Part shown: positions 8,815-18,278 of the stretch, piece by piece
Numbering within the stretch: the first letter of the stretch is position 1
Layout of the letters: each line of letters opens with the position of its first letter
Assembly: GCF_020618775.1 (NCBI RefSeq)
Contig: NZ_JAESVB010000023.1
Span: 1 to 47,982, forward strand
DNA length: 47,982 nucleotides
Source: Acidisoma silvae
Lineage (GTDB): Bacteria > Pseudomonadota > Alphaproteobacteria > Acetobacterales > Acetobacteraceae
Direction: 5' to 3'
Program-made: the position numbers and the translations under genes
Notes under the pieces: model-generated
What the model was told of the DNA's origin: nothing
Database searches by the model: none
The model's input: the letters and a program-made list of their open reading frames with translations, nothing else

Positions 8815-8895
8815 CGGTTCCATCCCTCTCAAGTTTCTTGTCTTTGATCAATCGAACGGCAGGCGATCAGCCTGCCGCCATCAGAGCCGCAAGAT

Positions 8896-9621
8896 CTATG
8901 CGGCAATATTGAGAATTTCGGCGATCGTGCCGCCGACGACGGCCGCATAGGTTGCGGGGTCTTTCGAGCAGCGCTCCATCTTCTTGAACTCCCATTCATA
9001 GTCTACGAAAGGGGAATCCGTGCCCCAAATCACCTTGCCGGGAGGCAGCTCCCGCACTGCCGTCGTGATTTCATGAATGGGCGCGCGCGATGTCTCAAGA
9101 TAAAGGTTCGGCAGTTCCTGGGCATAGGCGATGGCCTGCTCAACGCCCCAGAAGAAGCCCATATGCGCCATCAGCAGCTTCACGCGCGGAAAGCGCCGCG
9201 CCATTTCGGCGAATTCCGGCGGTGCGTTGAACAAGTCGCTGGCGCCATGGACGATGATCGGGATGCCCAGATCTCCGGCTTCCTCGAACAAGGGATTGCA
9301 GAGTTTCGGATCGGCCAGATGATAGCCGTTGATCGTCGGATGCAGCTTCAGCCCCTTGAAGCCCCATTCCTTGACACAACGGCGCACTTCCGCCGCCGCC
9401 CCCGGTTCCCAGGCATTGACGGCGCAATAAGGAATCAGGCGATCGGGGAATTCGTCATAGGCGACCTTCACGGCGTCATTGGTGAAATTGCCTTCGACGA
9501 AGGGAAAGATGACGCCTTTCCGCACGCCGGCCTGATCCATCTTCGCGACCAGTTCCGCGCCCGTTTGCCCCGCGCCCGTGCGCGGGCCGATATGATTATG
9601 GGCGTCGATGACAAGGGTCAT
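8896..9621 (-). CDS. Amidohydrolase-2 family metal-dependent hydrolase
   Basis: A 241-residue TIM-barrel hydrolase of the amidohydrolase-2 family (COG2159-like). The metal ligands are visible: DAHNH at 6-10, a His in IIVHGASD, a His in LLMAHMG and the catalytic Asp in VIWGTDSPF. Members of this superfamily hydrolyse sugar lactones or decarboxylate small acids. The start at 9621 is fixed by AGAGG eight bases before ATG; the frame runs open much further upstream, but that part is antisense-like shadow over the permease gene. It lies 23 bp after the permease at 9645. It is the second of three hydrolases in the operon that could open a lactone ring. Confidence 0.85.
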   Translation of the reverse strand: MTLVIDAHNHIGPRTGAGQTGAELVAKMDQAGVRKGVIFPFVEGNFTNDAVKVAYDEFPDRLIPYCAVNAWEPGAAAEVRRCVKEWGFKGLKLHPTINGYHLADPKLCNPLFEEAGDLGIPIIVHGASDLFNAPPEFAEMARRFPRVKLLMAHMGFFWGVEQAIAYAQELPNLYLETSRAPIHEITTAVRELPPGKVIWGTDSPFVDYEWEFKKMERCSKDPATYAAVVGGTIAEILNIAA

Positions 9622-9644
9622 GTCATTATCCTCTGATTTTGTTT

Positions 9645-10637
9645 TCAGTGCGGCCGGCGCAGCGCGCCGACGGCCATGGCAAGCAGAATGAACAAGCCAT
9701 TGAGGGTGAAGCGGAACGGCGCGCCCAGTCCCAGCATGGTCAGGCCGTTGCTGAGGAAAGACACGAACAGCGTGCCGACCAGCGTGCCGGGAATGGTCAT
9801 GGCGCCGCCGCGAGACGCGAGCGTGCCAAGATAGACGGCCGTGAAGGCATCCAGCAGCAGCGGTTCCGCGCCGCGCGGCATGGCGATGCCGGTACGCGAG
9901 ACCATGGCGACGCCGGCGATGGCGGCACAGACACCGCTGACCACGAAGCCGGCGGCGAAGACGCGCCGGGTATCGATGCCGGCGAGATAGGCGGCGCGGA
10001 CGTTGAAGCCGACTGCCCGCGCCTGCCGCCCGAAAGCCGTGCGCGTTGCCAGCGCATAGACAGCGAAGAAGACGATAAGCGCCAGCACGATCAGCGCCGG
10101 CACGCCAGCAATCGTATGACGTCCCAGGAAGAAGAAAACCTGCGTGGTGCTGTCTGGCAGGGTAAAGAGAATTTGCGGGTCGGACCCGTGCGTGTAGATC
10201 AGCTCGCCGCTGCGCACGACGAACATCATCCCGAGAGTCGCGATGATCGCCGGAATGCCCAAATACGCGGTCAGCAGCCCGTTGAGCAGACCGATGACGA
10301 CGCCCAGAACCAAGGGCGCGGTGAAGGCGAGCCAGGTCGGCGCGCCATGCACCAAGAGGCCCGCCGACATGATGGCGGCGGCATCGACCGTCTGCGCCAC
10401 GCATAGGTCGACGCCGCGCATGGCCAAAACCAAGGTCAGGCCGAGCGACATCATCAGCAGAACCGTGCATTGCCGCAGCACGTTTTCGATATTGGCGACA
10501 TGGCCAAAGCTCGGCTTGATCAGGGCGATGACGATGAAGACGGCGACCATGCCCAGGATCGCGCCATAGGCGCGGAAGGCTTCCACCAGGGATGACAGAA
10601 GGCGGTCATGGGAACGCGCCGCGAAATCGATGCTCAT
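9645..10637 (-). CDS. Sugar ABC permease (RbsC type), second system
   Basis: A 330-residue BPD_transp_2 inner-membrane permease with about nine hydrophobic segments and the LGLTLVLAMRGVDLCVAQ block corresponding to the family's L-A-G-G-x-D-x-S-V-G region. Gly-Ile-Asp-Thr-Arg-Arg-Val marks the coupling loop. It begins 12 bp after the fused ATPase-permease, whose own membrane half belongs to the same family, so the two probably form a heterodimeric channel. The predicted binding protein is at 13208. The divergent residues in the D-x-S-V-G region (DLCVAQ) are unusual. Confidence 0.88.
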   Translation of the reverse strand: MSIDFAARSHDRLLSSLVEAFRAYGAILGMVAVFIVIALIKPSFGHVANIENVLRQCTVLLMMSLGLTLVLAMRGVDLCVAQTVDAAAIMSAGLLVHGAPTWLAFTAPLVLGVVIGLLNGLLTAYLGIPAIIATLGMMFVVRSGELIYTHGSDPQILFTLPDSTTQVFFFLGRHTIAGVPALIVLALIVFFAVYALATRTAFGRQARAVGFNVRAAYLAGIDTRRVFAAGFVVSGVCAAIAGVAMVSRTGIAMPRGAEPLLLDAFTAVYLGTLASRGGAMTIPGTLVGTLFVSFLSNGLTMLGLGAPFRFTLNGLFILLAMAVGALRRPH

Positions 10638-10649
10638 GATGCTGCTTCC

Positions 10650-13175
10650 TTAGAAAATCAGCACCTGGCCGATGCCGCGCTTATGCACGACGCCGAGCAG
10701 GATCGAGAGGATGAGGACCAGGCCTTGGATTCCGGGCAGCGCGAGGTTAGAAATGCCCAGCAGCACAAGGCCGTTGGCGAGCCCCGCCAGGAAGATCGCG
10801 GCAATGGCGGTGCCGATGACCGAGAGTTCGCCGGTGCGTGACAGGCTGGTGCCGAGGAAGGCCGCCGCCAGCGCCGATATCAGGAAATCGAACCCGGTCG
10901 CGAGCGCAGAGGCGCCGTAGCTATAGGCGGCGAGCACAGTGCCAGCGAAGCCCAGAATGATGCCGGCGGTGATGAAGGACGCCAGAACGGCGCGCGGGCG
11001 GCTGACGCCGCGCAACTGGGCGGCAGCCAGATTTTCGCCCACCGCATACATCCTGACGCCCGTGCGCGTATGCTTGAACAACATATGCAGGATCGCGACG
11101 ACGATCAGCAGCAGAATGGCGATGAAGGGGATGGGTCCGAAATAGCCCTGGCCGATGAAGAAGAATTTCGGCTGGTCGTAAAGCGTCAATGCCTGACCGT
11201 GATTGTAGAGCAGCGACAGGCCCATGGCGACGAACATGGTGCCGAGCGTCGCGACGAAAGGCGGAATGCGAAAGAGCAGAACCAGACCGGCATTCAGCAG
11301 CCCGGCCAGAAACCCCTCGCCCACGCCAAGCCCGATGCCGGCCGCCATGCCGAGGCCACCGCCGATCGTGCCGGAGGCCAGATTGGCCGCGAACTGGCTG
11401 ACAGCGCCGACCGACATGTCGAACCCGCCAGCGACCAGCGCCGATGTCAGGCCAAGGGCGATGAGCGCCAAAAGGCTGCCCTGCTTGATGACGTCGAAGA
11501 CATTCTTGGGCGCCAGAAAATCCGGCGCCGCAATGCCGATCGCCGCCAGCACCACCAACATGCCGATCACCGTGCCCCATCGCGTCAGCAGCGCGCCCAG
11601 GCTGCGGCGGCCCACGGCCGCTTCATCCTCCAGCGCATCGGCCCGATCCGCTGGCTCGCCGCTCGTCGCGATCGCCATCAGCTGCGGCACGTCCAGCCCT
11701 TCTGCGGGCAGCGTTTCCAGAATATGGCCCTTGCGCATGACCGCGACGCGGTCGCACATGCCGACCAGTTCCTCGAAATCCGAGGAAATGAAAATCACCG
11801 CCGCACCCGCGCGGGCGACTTCCGTCATCTGGCGGTAGATCTCGACCTTGGAGCCGACATCAACGCCCGTTGTCGGCTCATCGAATATAAAGACCTTGCT
11901 GGCCCCGCTTAGCCAGCGGCCGATGACGATCTTCTGCTGATTGCCGCCCGAAAGGTTGCGCGTGATCTGACGGGGGTTGGGCGGCACGATCTTCAGCCGC
12001 TCGATCAGCCCGGCCGTCCAGGCGCGCTCGGCGCGGAGATTCAGCCAGCCAAGGCGCGCGAAGCGGCTGATGGTCGGCAGCGACAGGTTTTCCCGCACCG
12101 TCAGCTCCGTCACCAGCCCTTCATGCCGGCGATCCTCGGGGATCAGCGCGAAGCCGTCCGCCTTGGCCGCCCGCGGCGAGGACGGGCGCGACACCTGGCC
12201 GTGCAGCTGAACAAGGCCATTACGTGGTGCCGCTCCCATCAGCGCCATGGCGAGTTCCGTCCGGCCCGCGCCGACTAGGCCGGCAATGCCCAGAATCTCG
12301 CCCCGCCGCACGCTGAGGGAAACGTCGCGCACCTTGCGGCCCTGGCTCAGCCCATCCACCGTCAGCGCCGTCTCGCCAAGCGGGATCGGCTCCTTCGGGT
12401 AAAGCTGGGACAAGGCGCGCCCGACCATGGAGTCGATGATCGCCTGCCGGCTGGTCTCATCCACCGCATGCGTCGAAACCAAACGCCCGTCGCGTAAGAC
12501 GGTGATTCGGTCAACGAGATCAAAAATCTCGTCGAGATAATGCGAAATATAGATGACCGTGACGCCGCTTTCCTTCAGCCCGCGCAGGATGGCGAAAAGC
12601 TGCTCGGCTTCGGCGTCGCTGAGGGAGGCGGTCGGCTCGTCCAGAATCAGGATGCGCGGCGCCCGGGTCAGCGCTGCCGCAATGGCCGCCAGGGCCCGCT
12701 GCGCTACCGTCAGATCCCGCACCAGGGCCGTCGCCGGGAAGCTGGCACCGACGCGGCTGAGCGCTGCCTCCGTCTCCGCCCGCATGGTCTTGAAGTCCAG
12801 CAATCCGCCGGAGACGATTTCCCGGCCGAGGAAGACGTTCCGCGTCACGTCGAACTGACCCACCATCTGCTGGTCCTGGTGGACGATGACGATGCCCGCG
12901 GCTTCCGCGTCGGCAGGGGAGGCAAAGCGGACGGGCTTGCCTTCCACCAGAATCGTGCCGCCACTCGGCGCATAGACGCCCGTCAGAACCTTCACGAGCG
13001 TCGATTTGCCGGCCCCGTTCTGGCCGACGAAAGCGTGGATTTCACCCTGGCGGATGGAAAGATCCACGCCGTCCAGCGCCAGGACACCCGGAAAGCTTTT
13101 CCGGATGCCCCGGCATTCCAGGACGGTGGCGATATCCGTCGCGGGCCGCCTGTCCTGCACGGGGCTGGTGATCAT
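10650..13175 (-). CDS. Fused ABC ATPase-permease (RbsA-RbsC type)
   Basis: An 841-residue single polypeptide joins a complete RbsA-like double ATPase to an RbsC-like permease. The ATPase half has Walker A GQNGAGKST at 51-59, Walker B ILILDEPT at 175-182, degenerate Walker A GLVGAGRT near 299-306, LSGGNQQK at 408-415 and FDEPTTGVD at 431-439. After a charged linker around 505-525 comes a membrane domain of about 315 residues with the LVAGGFDMSVGAVSQ signature. In most systems these are separate genes. There is no stop or frameshift at the junction. The start at 13175 has AAGGGA upstream; the frame extends to 13313 but covers the end of the binding-protein gene. It is followed 12 bp later by a second permease. 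Confidence 0.92.
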   Translation of the reverse strand: MITSPVQDRRPATDIATVLECRGIRKSFPGVLALDGVDLSIRQGEIHAFVGQNGAGKSTLVKVLTGVYAPSGGTILVEGKPVRFASPADAEAAGIVIVHQDQQMVGQFDVTRNVFLGREIVSGGLLDFKTMRAETEAALSRVGASFPATALVRDLTVAQRALAAIAAALTRAPRILILDEPTASLSDAEAEQLFAILRGLKESGVTVIYISHYLDEIFDLVDRITVLRDGRLVSTHAVDETSRQAIIDSMVGRALSQLYPKEPIPLGETALTVDGLSQGRKVRDVSLSVRRGEILGIAGLVGAGRTELAMALMGAAPRNGLVQLHGQVSRPSSPRAAKADGFALIPEDRRHEGLVTELTVRENLSLPTISRFARLGWLNLRAERAWTAGLIERLKIVPPNPRQITRNLSGGNQQKIVIGRWLSGASKVFIFDEPTTGVDVGSKVEIYRQMTEVARAGAAVIFISSDFEELVGMCDRVAVMRKGHILETLPAEGLDVPQLMAIATSGEPADRADALEDEAAVGRRSLGALLTRWGTVIGMLVVLAAIGIAAPDFLAPKNVFDVIKQGSLLALIALGLTSALVAGGFDMSVGAVSQFAANLASGTIGGGLGMAAGIGLGVGEGFLAGLLNAGLVLLFRIPPFVATLGTMFVAMGLSLLYNHGQALTLYDQPKFFFIGQGYFGPIPFIAILLLIVVAILHMLFKHTRTGVRMYAVGENLAAAQLRGVSRPRAVLASFITAGIILGFAGTVLAAYSYGASALATGFDFLISALAAAFLGTSLSRTGELSVIGTAIAAIFLAGLANGLVLLGISNLALPGIQGLVLILSILLGVVHKRGIGQVLIF

Positions 13176-13207
13176 CTTGATTATCCCTTGATCTCTGGCA
13201 ACGGTGC

Positions 13208-14251
13208 TCAGGGCAAGGTCGGGCGCACGACCACGACCTGCCCGGTCTGCGGCCATTGCGCGGCGACGGCCTTCGGGTCGAGCTGGATCTTCTGCCAGAC
13301 ATCCGGCCCCCACCGCTTTTCGGCGGCGGCGACCGCATTGTCATGCGTCGCGACATAGGCGTCGGTATACATCGTCGCCGGGAAGTCCTTTTTGCCCGCC
13401 AGGGCATCGATCATCGCCTGCCCGGCAAGCTCGCCGATATGCGGCACGTCCTGCACCACGGTCGCGATGAAGGGGCTGCCCTTCTCCATCAGCATCTGGA
13501 AGCCGACGCGGTCGCCGTCGATGGACGCGACCTTGATTTCCGGCCGGCCGGCGGCGCGAATGGCCTGCACCGCGCCCGAGGTCAGCAGGTCATAGGCGCC
13601 CCAGACGGCAGCGATGCTGCCGGGGTCCGGGTTCGCCGTCAGAATATCTTCCATCTGCGATTGCACCTGCGCCGGATCATGTTGCGTCGGCACGTCATGC
13701 AGATGCACCTGCGGATAGTCCTTCACCATTGCTTCCAGAATACGCTTGCGGGTTTCCAGGATAGGCGCGCCGGGAACCGAGAAGACGTAGACATCGCCCT
13801 TGTAGTTGATGGAGGAGAGCAAGGCCCGGCTCATCAGCGCCGACATCAGCGCGTCGTCGCCGTCGATATCCGTCACCGCCCCCGGGGTCAGCGCACCGAC
13901 CGAGGTAGTGACGACCGGAATATGCGCGGCATTGGCCTTGGCGACTTCCGGCGCCAGTTGCTGCGCATTGCCAAGCTGCACGATGATGCCGTCGACATGC
14001 GAATTGATGAGGTTTTCGATATCCTCGTTCAGCTTGCGCGGATCGGTCTGCGCATCCGTCACCACAACGCTGTCGCCCGCCGCTTCCAGCACCTTCCGCG
14101 CGCCGTCGATAATGCCGCGATTATAGTCGTTGGTGATTTCGCGCGCGGCGATGCCGATCTTTTTGCCGGCAGCCCAGGCGCCGTGCGGCGAAGCCAAAGC
14201 CATGGCCGCCAGCCCGATGAACATTGTTGTTTTGCGCAAGATTTTATGCAT
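13208..14251 (-). CDS. Periplasmic sugar-binding protein (second system)
   Basis: A 347-residue type I periplasmic binding protein. The signal peptide is clear: basic MHKILRKTTM, a hydrophobic core, and an Ala-Trp-Ala-Ala cleavage region near residue 27. The mature part starts with a typical KKIGIAA strand and contains DGIIVQLGN and VASIDGDRVGFQ, as in ribose-binding homologues. The start at 14251 has GGGAGA six bases upstream. It lies 32 bp before the fused ATPase-permease and is its predicted partner. It is 43 bp after the SMP-30 gene. Confidence 0.9.
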   Translation of the reverse strand: MHKILRKTTMFIGLAAMALASPHGAWAAGKKIGIAAREITNDYNRGIIDGARKVLEAAGDSVVVTDAQTDPRKLNEDIENLINSHVDGIIVQLGNAQQLAPEVAKANAAHIPVVTTSVGALTPGAVTDIDGDDALMSALMSRALLSSINYKGDVYVFSVPGAPILETRKRILEAMVKDYPQVHLHDVPTQHDPAQVQSQMEDILTANPDPGSIAAVWGAYDLLTSGAVQAIRAAGRPEIKVASIDGDRVGFQMLMEKGSPFIATVVQDVPHIGELAGQAMIDALAGKKDFPATMYTDAYVATHDNAVAAAEKRWGPDVWQKIQLDPKAVAAQWPQTGQVVVVRPTLP

Positions 14252-14294
14252 GAAACGTCTCCCTTTTTTATTTGTTTTTGTGCGGGAAAGCCGA

Positions 14295-15269
14295 TCAGTC
14301 GCCGAAAGCGAGCGGCAGCCCCCCCTCCGGCCAGTCAAACGCCACCAGCTCGCCGCGCCCGGCAAGCGTCACATAGGCTGTACGCCGGTCAGGACCGCCG
14401 AAGCAGACATTGGTGGTCAGCGGATCGCCGGTATCGATCTCGCGCACGATCTCGCCCTTGGACGAAATCACAGTGATCTTGCCGGTATAGAGCGTGGCTA
14501 GGACGATATTGCCGGCTGCATCCACCGCCAGGCTGTCGAATCCCTGGAAGCCCGGCAGGCCCGCGACCAATCGGCCGCCATGAGGCGATGGAAAGGGTAG
14601 TTTGCTGACACGGCCGGGTGCAATGATGTCGAAAGCCCAGAGCCGCGACGGGTCCATTTCCGCGACATAAAGCGTGGCACCATCGGGCGAGAGGCCGACG
14701 CCGTTCGGCGTCAGCATCGGGTAAGCGACTTCGACAATCATAGACCCATCCGGCTTCGCGTAATACAGGCCGCCATGGTCATGGCTGCGCGCCAGATTTT
14801 TGCCGAGATCGGTGAAGTAAAAGCCGCCATGGCGGTCAAAGACGAGGTCGTTCGGTCCGCGCAACGCGTGCTCGCCGCAGCTCTCGTACAGAATCTCGAC
14901 CTTGCCGTTGGCGGGATCGACGCGCTCGATACGGCCGCTGGTGTAATAGTTGTCGCTCGGGATCGAGCGCAGGATACCGTCTTCTGTAATCCAGTGCGAA
15001 CCGCCGCTGTTGCAGACATAGAAACAACCGTCCGGGCCGATCGCAAGACCGTTGGGTCCGCCGCCGGTATCGGCCATCACCTGAGTCCGACCGTCGGGAA
15101 AGACGCGCGTAATGGTGCCGCGCGCTATCTCGACAAGCGCGATCGATCCATCCTGCAGAACAACGGGACCTTCTGGAAACAACAGACCGGTGGCGATAGT
15201 GCGGATATTGGTCATTTTGCTTTTTTGTCTTCTTGTTGGCTTGAGCGTTTCATCCTGCCTGACCGTCAT
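14295..15269 (-). CDS. SMP-30/gluconolactonase family sugar lactone hydrolase
   Basis: A 324-residue six-bladed beta-propeller of the SMP-30/gluconolactonase (LRE) family, which hydrolyses aldonolactones with a divalent metal. Expected ligands are visible: Glu33 in FPEGPV, Asn in RGPNDLVFD, Asn in TPNGVGLSPDG and Asp in GFDSLAVD. The start is uncertain. The ATG at 15269 overlaps the stop of the upstream permease (ATGA), suggesting translational coupling; an ATG at 15215 would remove 18 unconserved residues but has only a weak binding site. No signal peptide, so cytoplasmic. It links the CUT1-type importer genes to the second ribose-type system and gives the strongest hint that a sugar lactone is involved. 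Confidence 0.88.
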   Translation of the reverse strand: MTVRQDETLKPTRRQKSKMTNIRTIATGLLFPEGPVVLQDGSIALVEIARGTITRVFPDGRTQVMADTGGGPNGLAIGPDGCFYVCNSGGSHWITEDGILRSIPSDNYYTSGRIERVDPANGKVEILYESCGEHALRGPNDLVFDRHGGFYFTDLGKNLARSHDHGGLYYAKPDGSMIVEVAYPMLTPNGVGLSPDGATLYVAEMDPSRLWAFDIIAPGRVSKLPFPSPHGGRLVAGLPGFQGFDSLAVDAAGNIVLATLYTGKITVISSKGEIVREIDTGDPLTTNVCFGGPDRRTAYVTLAGRGELVAFDWPEGGLPLAFGD

Positions 15270-16048
15270 TTGACACTGCCTGCGGTAAAGCTGCCCTCAA
15301 GCTGCTTGCGGATGAGGGCGATAGCGATGATCGGCACAATGAAATAGATCGTGGAGCCGGCAAAGATCTGCCCGTAAAGCGGCCCTTGTGGCGGCACGAA
15401 GCGCATCAGCAGTGGCAGGAAGGTCAGTGCATTCTGATCGGTCAGGACCAGCGCGAACAGGAACTCGTTCCAGCAGAAGCAGAAGATCAGCACGGCGGTC
15501 GTGAGAATCGCCGGTGTCGCGATCGGCATGATGACCTTCCACAACACTGTCCAGGATGATGCGCCATCGATGCGCGCCGCCTCATCGATATCGAGTGGAA
15601 TCGCTGCGAAGAAACCCCGGATCATCCAGATCGCGAAAGGCAGGGAGAAGGTCAGGTAGATGACCGCGAGACCCGAGATCGTGTCGAGAAGGCCTAGATT
15701 GCGGAACAGGAGATAGAAGGGAATGACGAGGACGATGCTCGGGATCATGCGGATCGCCAGGATCACCAAAGCCAGGCGATTGAAGCCCCGGCCGAAGCGC
15801 GTCATGCCGTAGGCGGCCATGGAGCCGAGCAGGACGGAAACAACGGTCGCCGACATCGCCGTCGCGAAGGAATGCCACAGCGAGCCCCAGAAGGCCTGCT
15901 GCGAAAACACTTCCGCATAATTGTCGAACCCCAGGCCGCCGCCCGAAGGCCGATGCACGACCAGCGAGACATAAAAAGCCCAGAGCGGCGGCAAAACCGC
16001 GATGAGGCAGGAGAGGATTGCGACGATATAGAGCAAACGGAGTTTCAT
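15266..16048 (-). CDS. Carbohydrate ABC permease (MalG type)
   Basis: A 260-residue inner-membrane permease of the BPD_transp_1 family with six hydrophobic segments. The EAA coupling motif reads DEAARIDGASSWTVLWKVIM. The ATG at 16048 overlaps the stop of the MalF-type gene (ATGA), and its own stop overlaps the SMP-30 start in the same way. It pairs with the permease at 16045 and the binding protein at 16938. No CUT1 ATPase gene is found anywhere in the window. Upstream open frame beyond 16048 is shadow over the neighbouring gene. Confidence 0.9.
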   Translation of the reverse strand: MKLRLLYIVAILSCLIAVLPPLWAFYVSLVVHRPSGGGLGFDNYAEVFSQQAFWGSLWHSFATAMSATVVSVLLGSMAAYGMTRFGRGFNRLALVILAIRMIPSIVLVIPFYLLFRNLGLLDTISGLAVIYLTFSLPFAIWMIRGFFAAIPLDIDEAARIDGASSWTVLWKVIMPIATPAILTTAVLIFCFCWNEFLFALVLTDQNALTFLPLLMRFVPPQGPLYGQIFAGSTIYFIVPIIAIALIRKQLEGSFTAGSVK

Positions 16049-16938
16049 GCCTTGCTCTCCGCGCGACTGAAGCGTCGCATGGAGGCCAGAAGCAGCATGA
16101 CGAGGACCATGATGATGACGAAAACGATGAGTGCGAGTGCCGCACCGCGACCGACCTGAAAATCCTGAAAACTCGTGCTGAAGGCGTAGAAATTCAGAAT
16201 CTCCGTGCTTGTTCCCGGGCCGCCTTGCGTGATGACGATGAAGAGATCGATATTCTTTAGCGCGTCGATCAGCCGCAGCAAAACGGCAACCAGCAGAACC
16301 GGCTGCAGCAAGGGCAGTTCGATCCGCCACAGAATCTGGCGGAAACTGGCGCCATCCACTCGGGCGGCTTCCGTCACGTCCCCTGGCAATGTCAGCAGAC
16401 CCGCCAGGATGACCGCGAACATGAAGGGCGTCCATTGCCAGACATCGGCAATGACGAGACTGTAAAGAGCCAGCGCCGGACTGTTCACCCAAGGCACGGC
16501 GGACAGGCCAAGCCAGCCCAGAACGATATTGAAAAAGCCGAATTGCGGACTGTAGATGCTGCGAAAGTAAAACGCCCAGATCAATGGCGCGATGACGACC
16601 GGCAGGCAGAGAATGGCGCGCATGAGCGGAAAGCCCATGAGCTTGCGCGCCAGTCCTTGGCGAATCAGCAAGGCGAGGCCGAAACCCAAAGCCAGTTCCA
16701 GCACGACCGACAGCACCGTGTAGATCACCGTGACGACAGCCACCTGCCCCGTCGCGGGATCAGTGAGAATCGAAATATAATTCCCGATCCCGTGCCAGCG
16801 ATGCAGGCCTGACATCAGATTCCATCGGTAAAGGCTCGCCGAAACGGCAGAGACCAGCGGATAGCCGATAATCAGAGCAAGACAGAGCAGACTCGGCGCC
16901 AGAAAGGCATAGGCGCCGAGCCGTGAGGATTTCAGCAT
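16045..16938 (-). CDS. Carbohydrate ABC permease (MalF/UgpA type)
   Basis: A 297-residue BPD_transp_1 permease with six hydrophobic segments. The EAA motif is TEAARVDGASFRQILWRIEL, and the end of the conserved block reads ITQGGPGTSTEILNFY, typical of sugar permeases of this class. The start ATG at 16938 overlaps the stop of the binding protein gene (TGATG), and the stop overlaps the next permease, so three genes are translationally linked. Forms the transmembrane channel with the MalG-type partner. Confidence 0.9.
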   Translation of the reverse strand: MLKSSRLGAYAFLAPSLLCLALIIGYPLVSAVSASLYRWNLMSGLHRWHGIGNYISILTDPATGQVAVVTVIYTVLSVVLELALGFGLALLIRQGLARKLMGFPLMRAILCLPVVIAPLIWAFYFRSIYSPQFGFFNIVLGWLGLSAVPWVNSPALALYSLVIADVWQWTPFMFAVILAGLLTLPGDVTEAARVDGASFRQILWRIELPLLQPVLLVAVLLRLIDALKNIDLFIVITQGGPGTSTEILNFYAFSTSFQDFQVGRGAALALIVFVIIMVLVMLLLASMRRFSRAESKA

Positions 16939-18227
16939 CAATAGTAGCCCGCATCCCGCATGATGCCGTCCGCCGCCTTCTGCGCATTCTGCATGGCCTG
17001 CTGCGGCGTGATTTCACCGACGAAAGCGCGGCTGAGCTGCACGCCGGCGGCGCTGTCGATCTGGCCCCATTCCGGCAGCTGCGGCCGGATTTTGGCGACC
17101 TTCAGACTGGCGGCAACCGCCGGGAACCAGGGCTTGGCCGAGGCATTGGCGGCCCAGGCGGAGTTGCGGCAGGGCTGGCCGCCATGCGGCACCAGATCCT
17201 TGCTCTGTACGTCACGACTATTGAACCACGCCAGATACTCTGCCGCCGCCTGAGCGTCCCGCGAGTAGTTAGAGACGGTCAGGCCCATGCCGCCCATAAC
17301 GGGTGCTTGGCAAACCTTGCCCTTGGGTGAAACGGCGCTGACCAGATTGGGCCGCATATCCGGGCTGGCGGTGACGATCGCATCCGGAATCCAGGCGACC
17401 GGGTCGAGCGTGCCGAGGCCCGTCGCCATGGCGCGCGTCTCATCCGCCTCGGTATAGGCAGCGCCGCCGGTCGGCATGGTTTTCATCAGTTCCAGCAGGA
17501 ATGTCAGTGCATCCACACCCGTCTGGTCACCGAAGATCGGCTTCATCTTGGCATCGAAAAGCTCACCGCCATTAGCCCAGAAAATCGGCAGCCAGACGGA
17601 GAAGGCCTTGATCAAACGCTCGGTGCCTGCCACGAAGCCGAATTGCTTGGCCCCCGGATTGACGGTCTTTTGCGACGCCGCCAGCAGATCGTCCCAGGTC
17701 TGGGGCACGCCCAGGCCCGCCGCCTTGAGATGCACCGTATTGGCGATCAGGCGTTGGCAATTGGCGACCGTCGCCATGCCATAGGTCTTGCCGTCGGCGG
17801 AATACATTTGCCGCAGGGCCGGCGGAATATCACTGAAAAAATCGGCCAACTGCGCCTGCGGAACCAGGTTGTCGAGCTGTTTGAGGTGGCCCGCCTGAAC
17901 ATAGCCTTTGAGATAAATGGAATCGATCTGCACCACGTCATAGGCAGAACTATGGGCCGCGAAAGCGGCCACTTGCTTTTCGATCGATTCGTTATAGCCC
18001 ATGGTGATCAGGTTGACCTTAATCCCCGTCGCCTTGGTGAATGCCGGCGTCAGCTCAACAAGCGGCTGGCCGAAGATACCCTGGCCCATGGTCAGCGCGG
18101 TAATCGACATGTCGCGCGCAATGGCGGGCCGCGCAAGACCGCCAGCCGCAAGGGATGTGGCCGCAGCACCTTTCAAGAGCGTGCGGCGTGTCAAAGCAGA
18201 TTTGGATAGGCGTGGAGCTTCATTCAT
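16938..18227 (-). CDS. Extracellular solute-binding protein, CUT1 type, Tat signal
   Basis: A 429-residue family 1 solute-binding protein. The amino end carries a twin-arginine signal (SALTRRTLLKGAAATSL) and an Ala-rich core, so export by the Tat route is likely. The mature part has the usual YDVVQIDSIYLKGYV and LDNLVP segments, a central GKTYGMATV hinge region, and YTEADETRAMATG. It is the first structural gene of the CUT1 system and has a strong binding site (GGAGGAAA) before ATG at 18227. The HD-domain gene ends 51 bp upstream. Substrate is unknown; the family handles sugars, polyols and glycerol phosphate. Confidence 0.9.
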   Translation of the reverse strand: MNEAPRLSKSALTRRTLLKGAAATSLAAGGLARPAIARDMSITALTMGQGIFGQPLVELTPAFTKATGIKVNLITMGYNESIEKQVAAFAAHSSAYDVVQIDSIYLKGYVQAGHLKQLDNLVPQAQLADFFSDIPPALRQMYSADGKTYGMATVANCQRLIANTVHLKAAGLGVPQTWDDLLAASQKTVNPGAKQFGFVAGTERLIKAFSVWLPIFWANGGELFDAKMKPIFGDQTGVDALTFLLELMKTMPTGGAAYTEADETRAMATGLGTLDPVAWIPDAIVTASPDMRPNLVSAVSPKGKVCQAPVMGGMGLTVSNYSRDAQAAAEYLAWFNSRDVQSKDLVPHGGQPCRNSAWAANASAKPWFPAVAASLKVAKIRPQLPEWGQIDSAAGVQLSRAFVGEITPQQAMQNAQKAADGIMRDAGYY

Positions 18228-18278
18228 GTCAGTTTCCTCCGTTTATTGTTTTTATGAAGGCAGGATCATCCCTACAAA

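Noticed and set aside
9622-10470. Long amino-terminal extension of the amidohydrolase frame (to 10470)
   Set aside because: It overlaps the permease gene at 9645 almost completely, has Arg/His/Gly-rich shadow composition, and a good binding site fixes the start at 9621.
13256-14476. Plus-strand 406-codon frame opposite the binding protein
   Set aside because: Shadow of the gene at 13208-14251 and the SMP-30 gene; Arg/His-rich with no motif.
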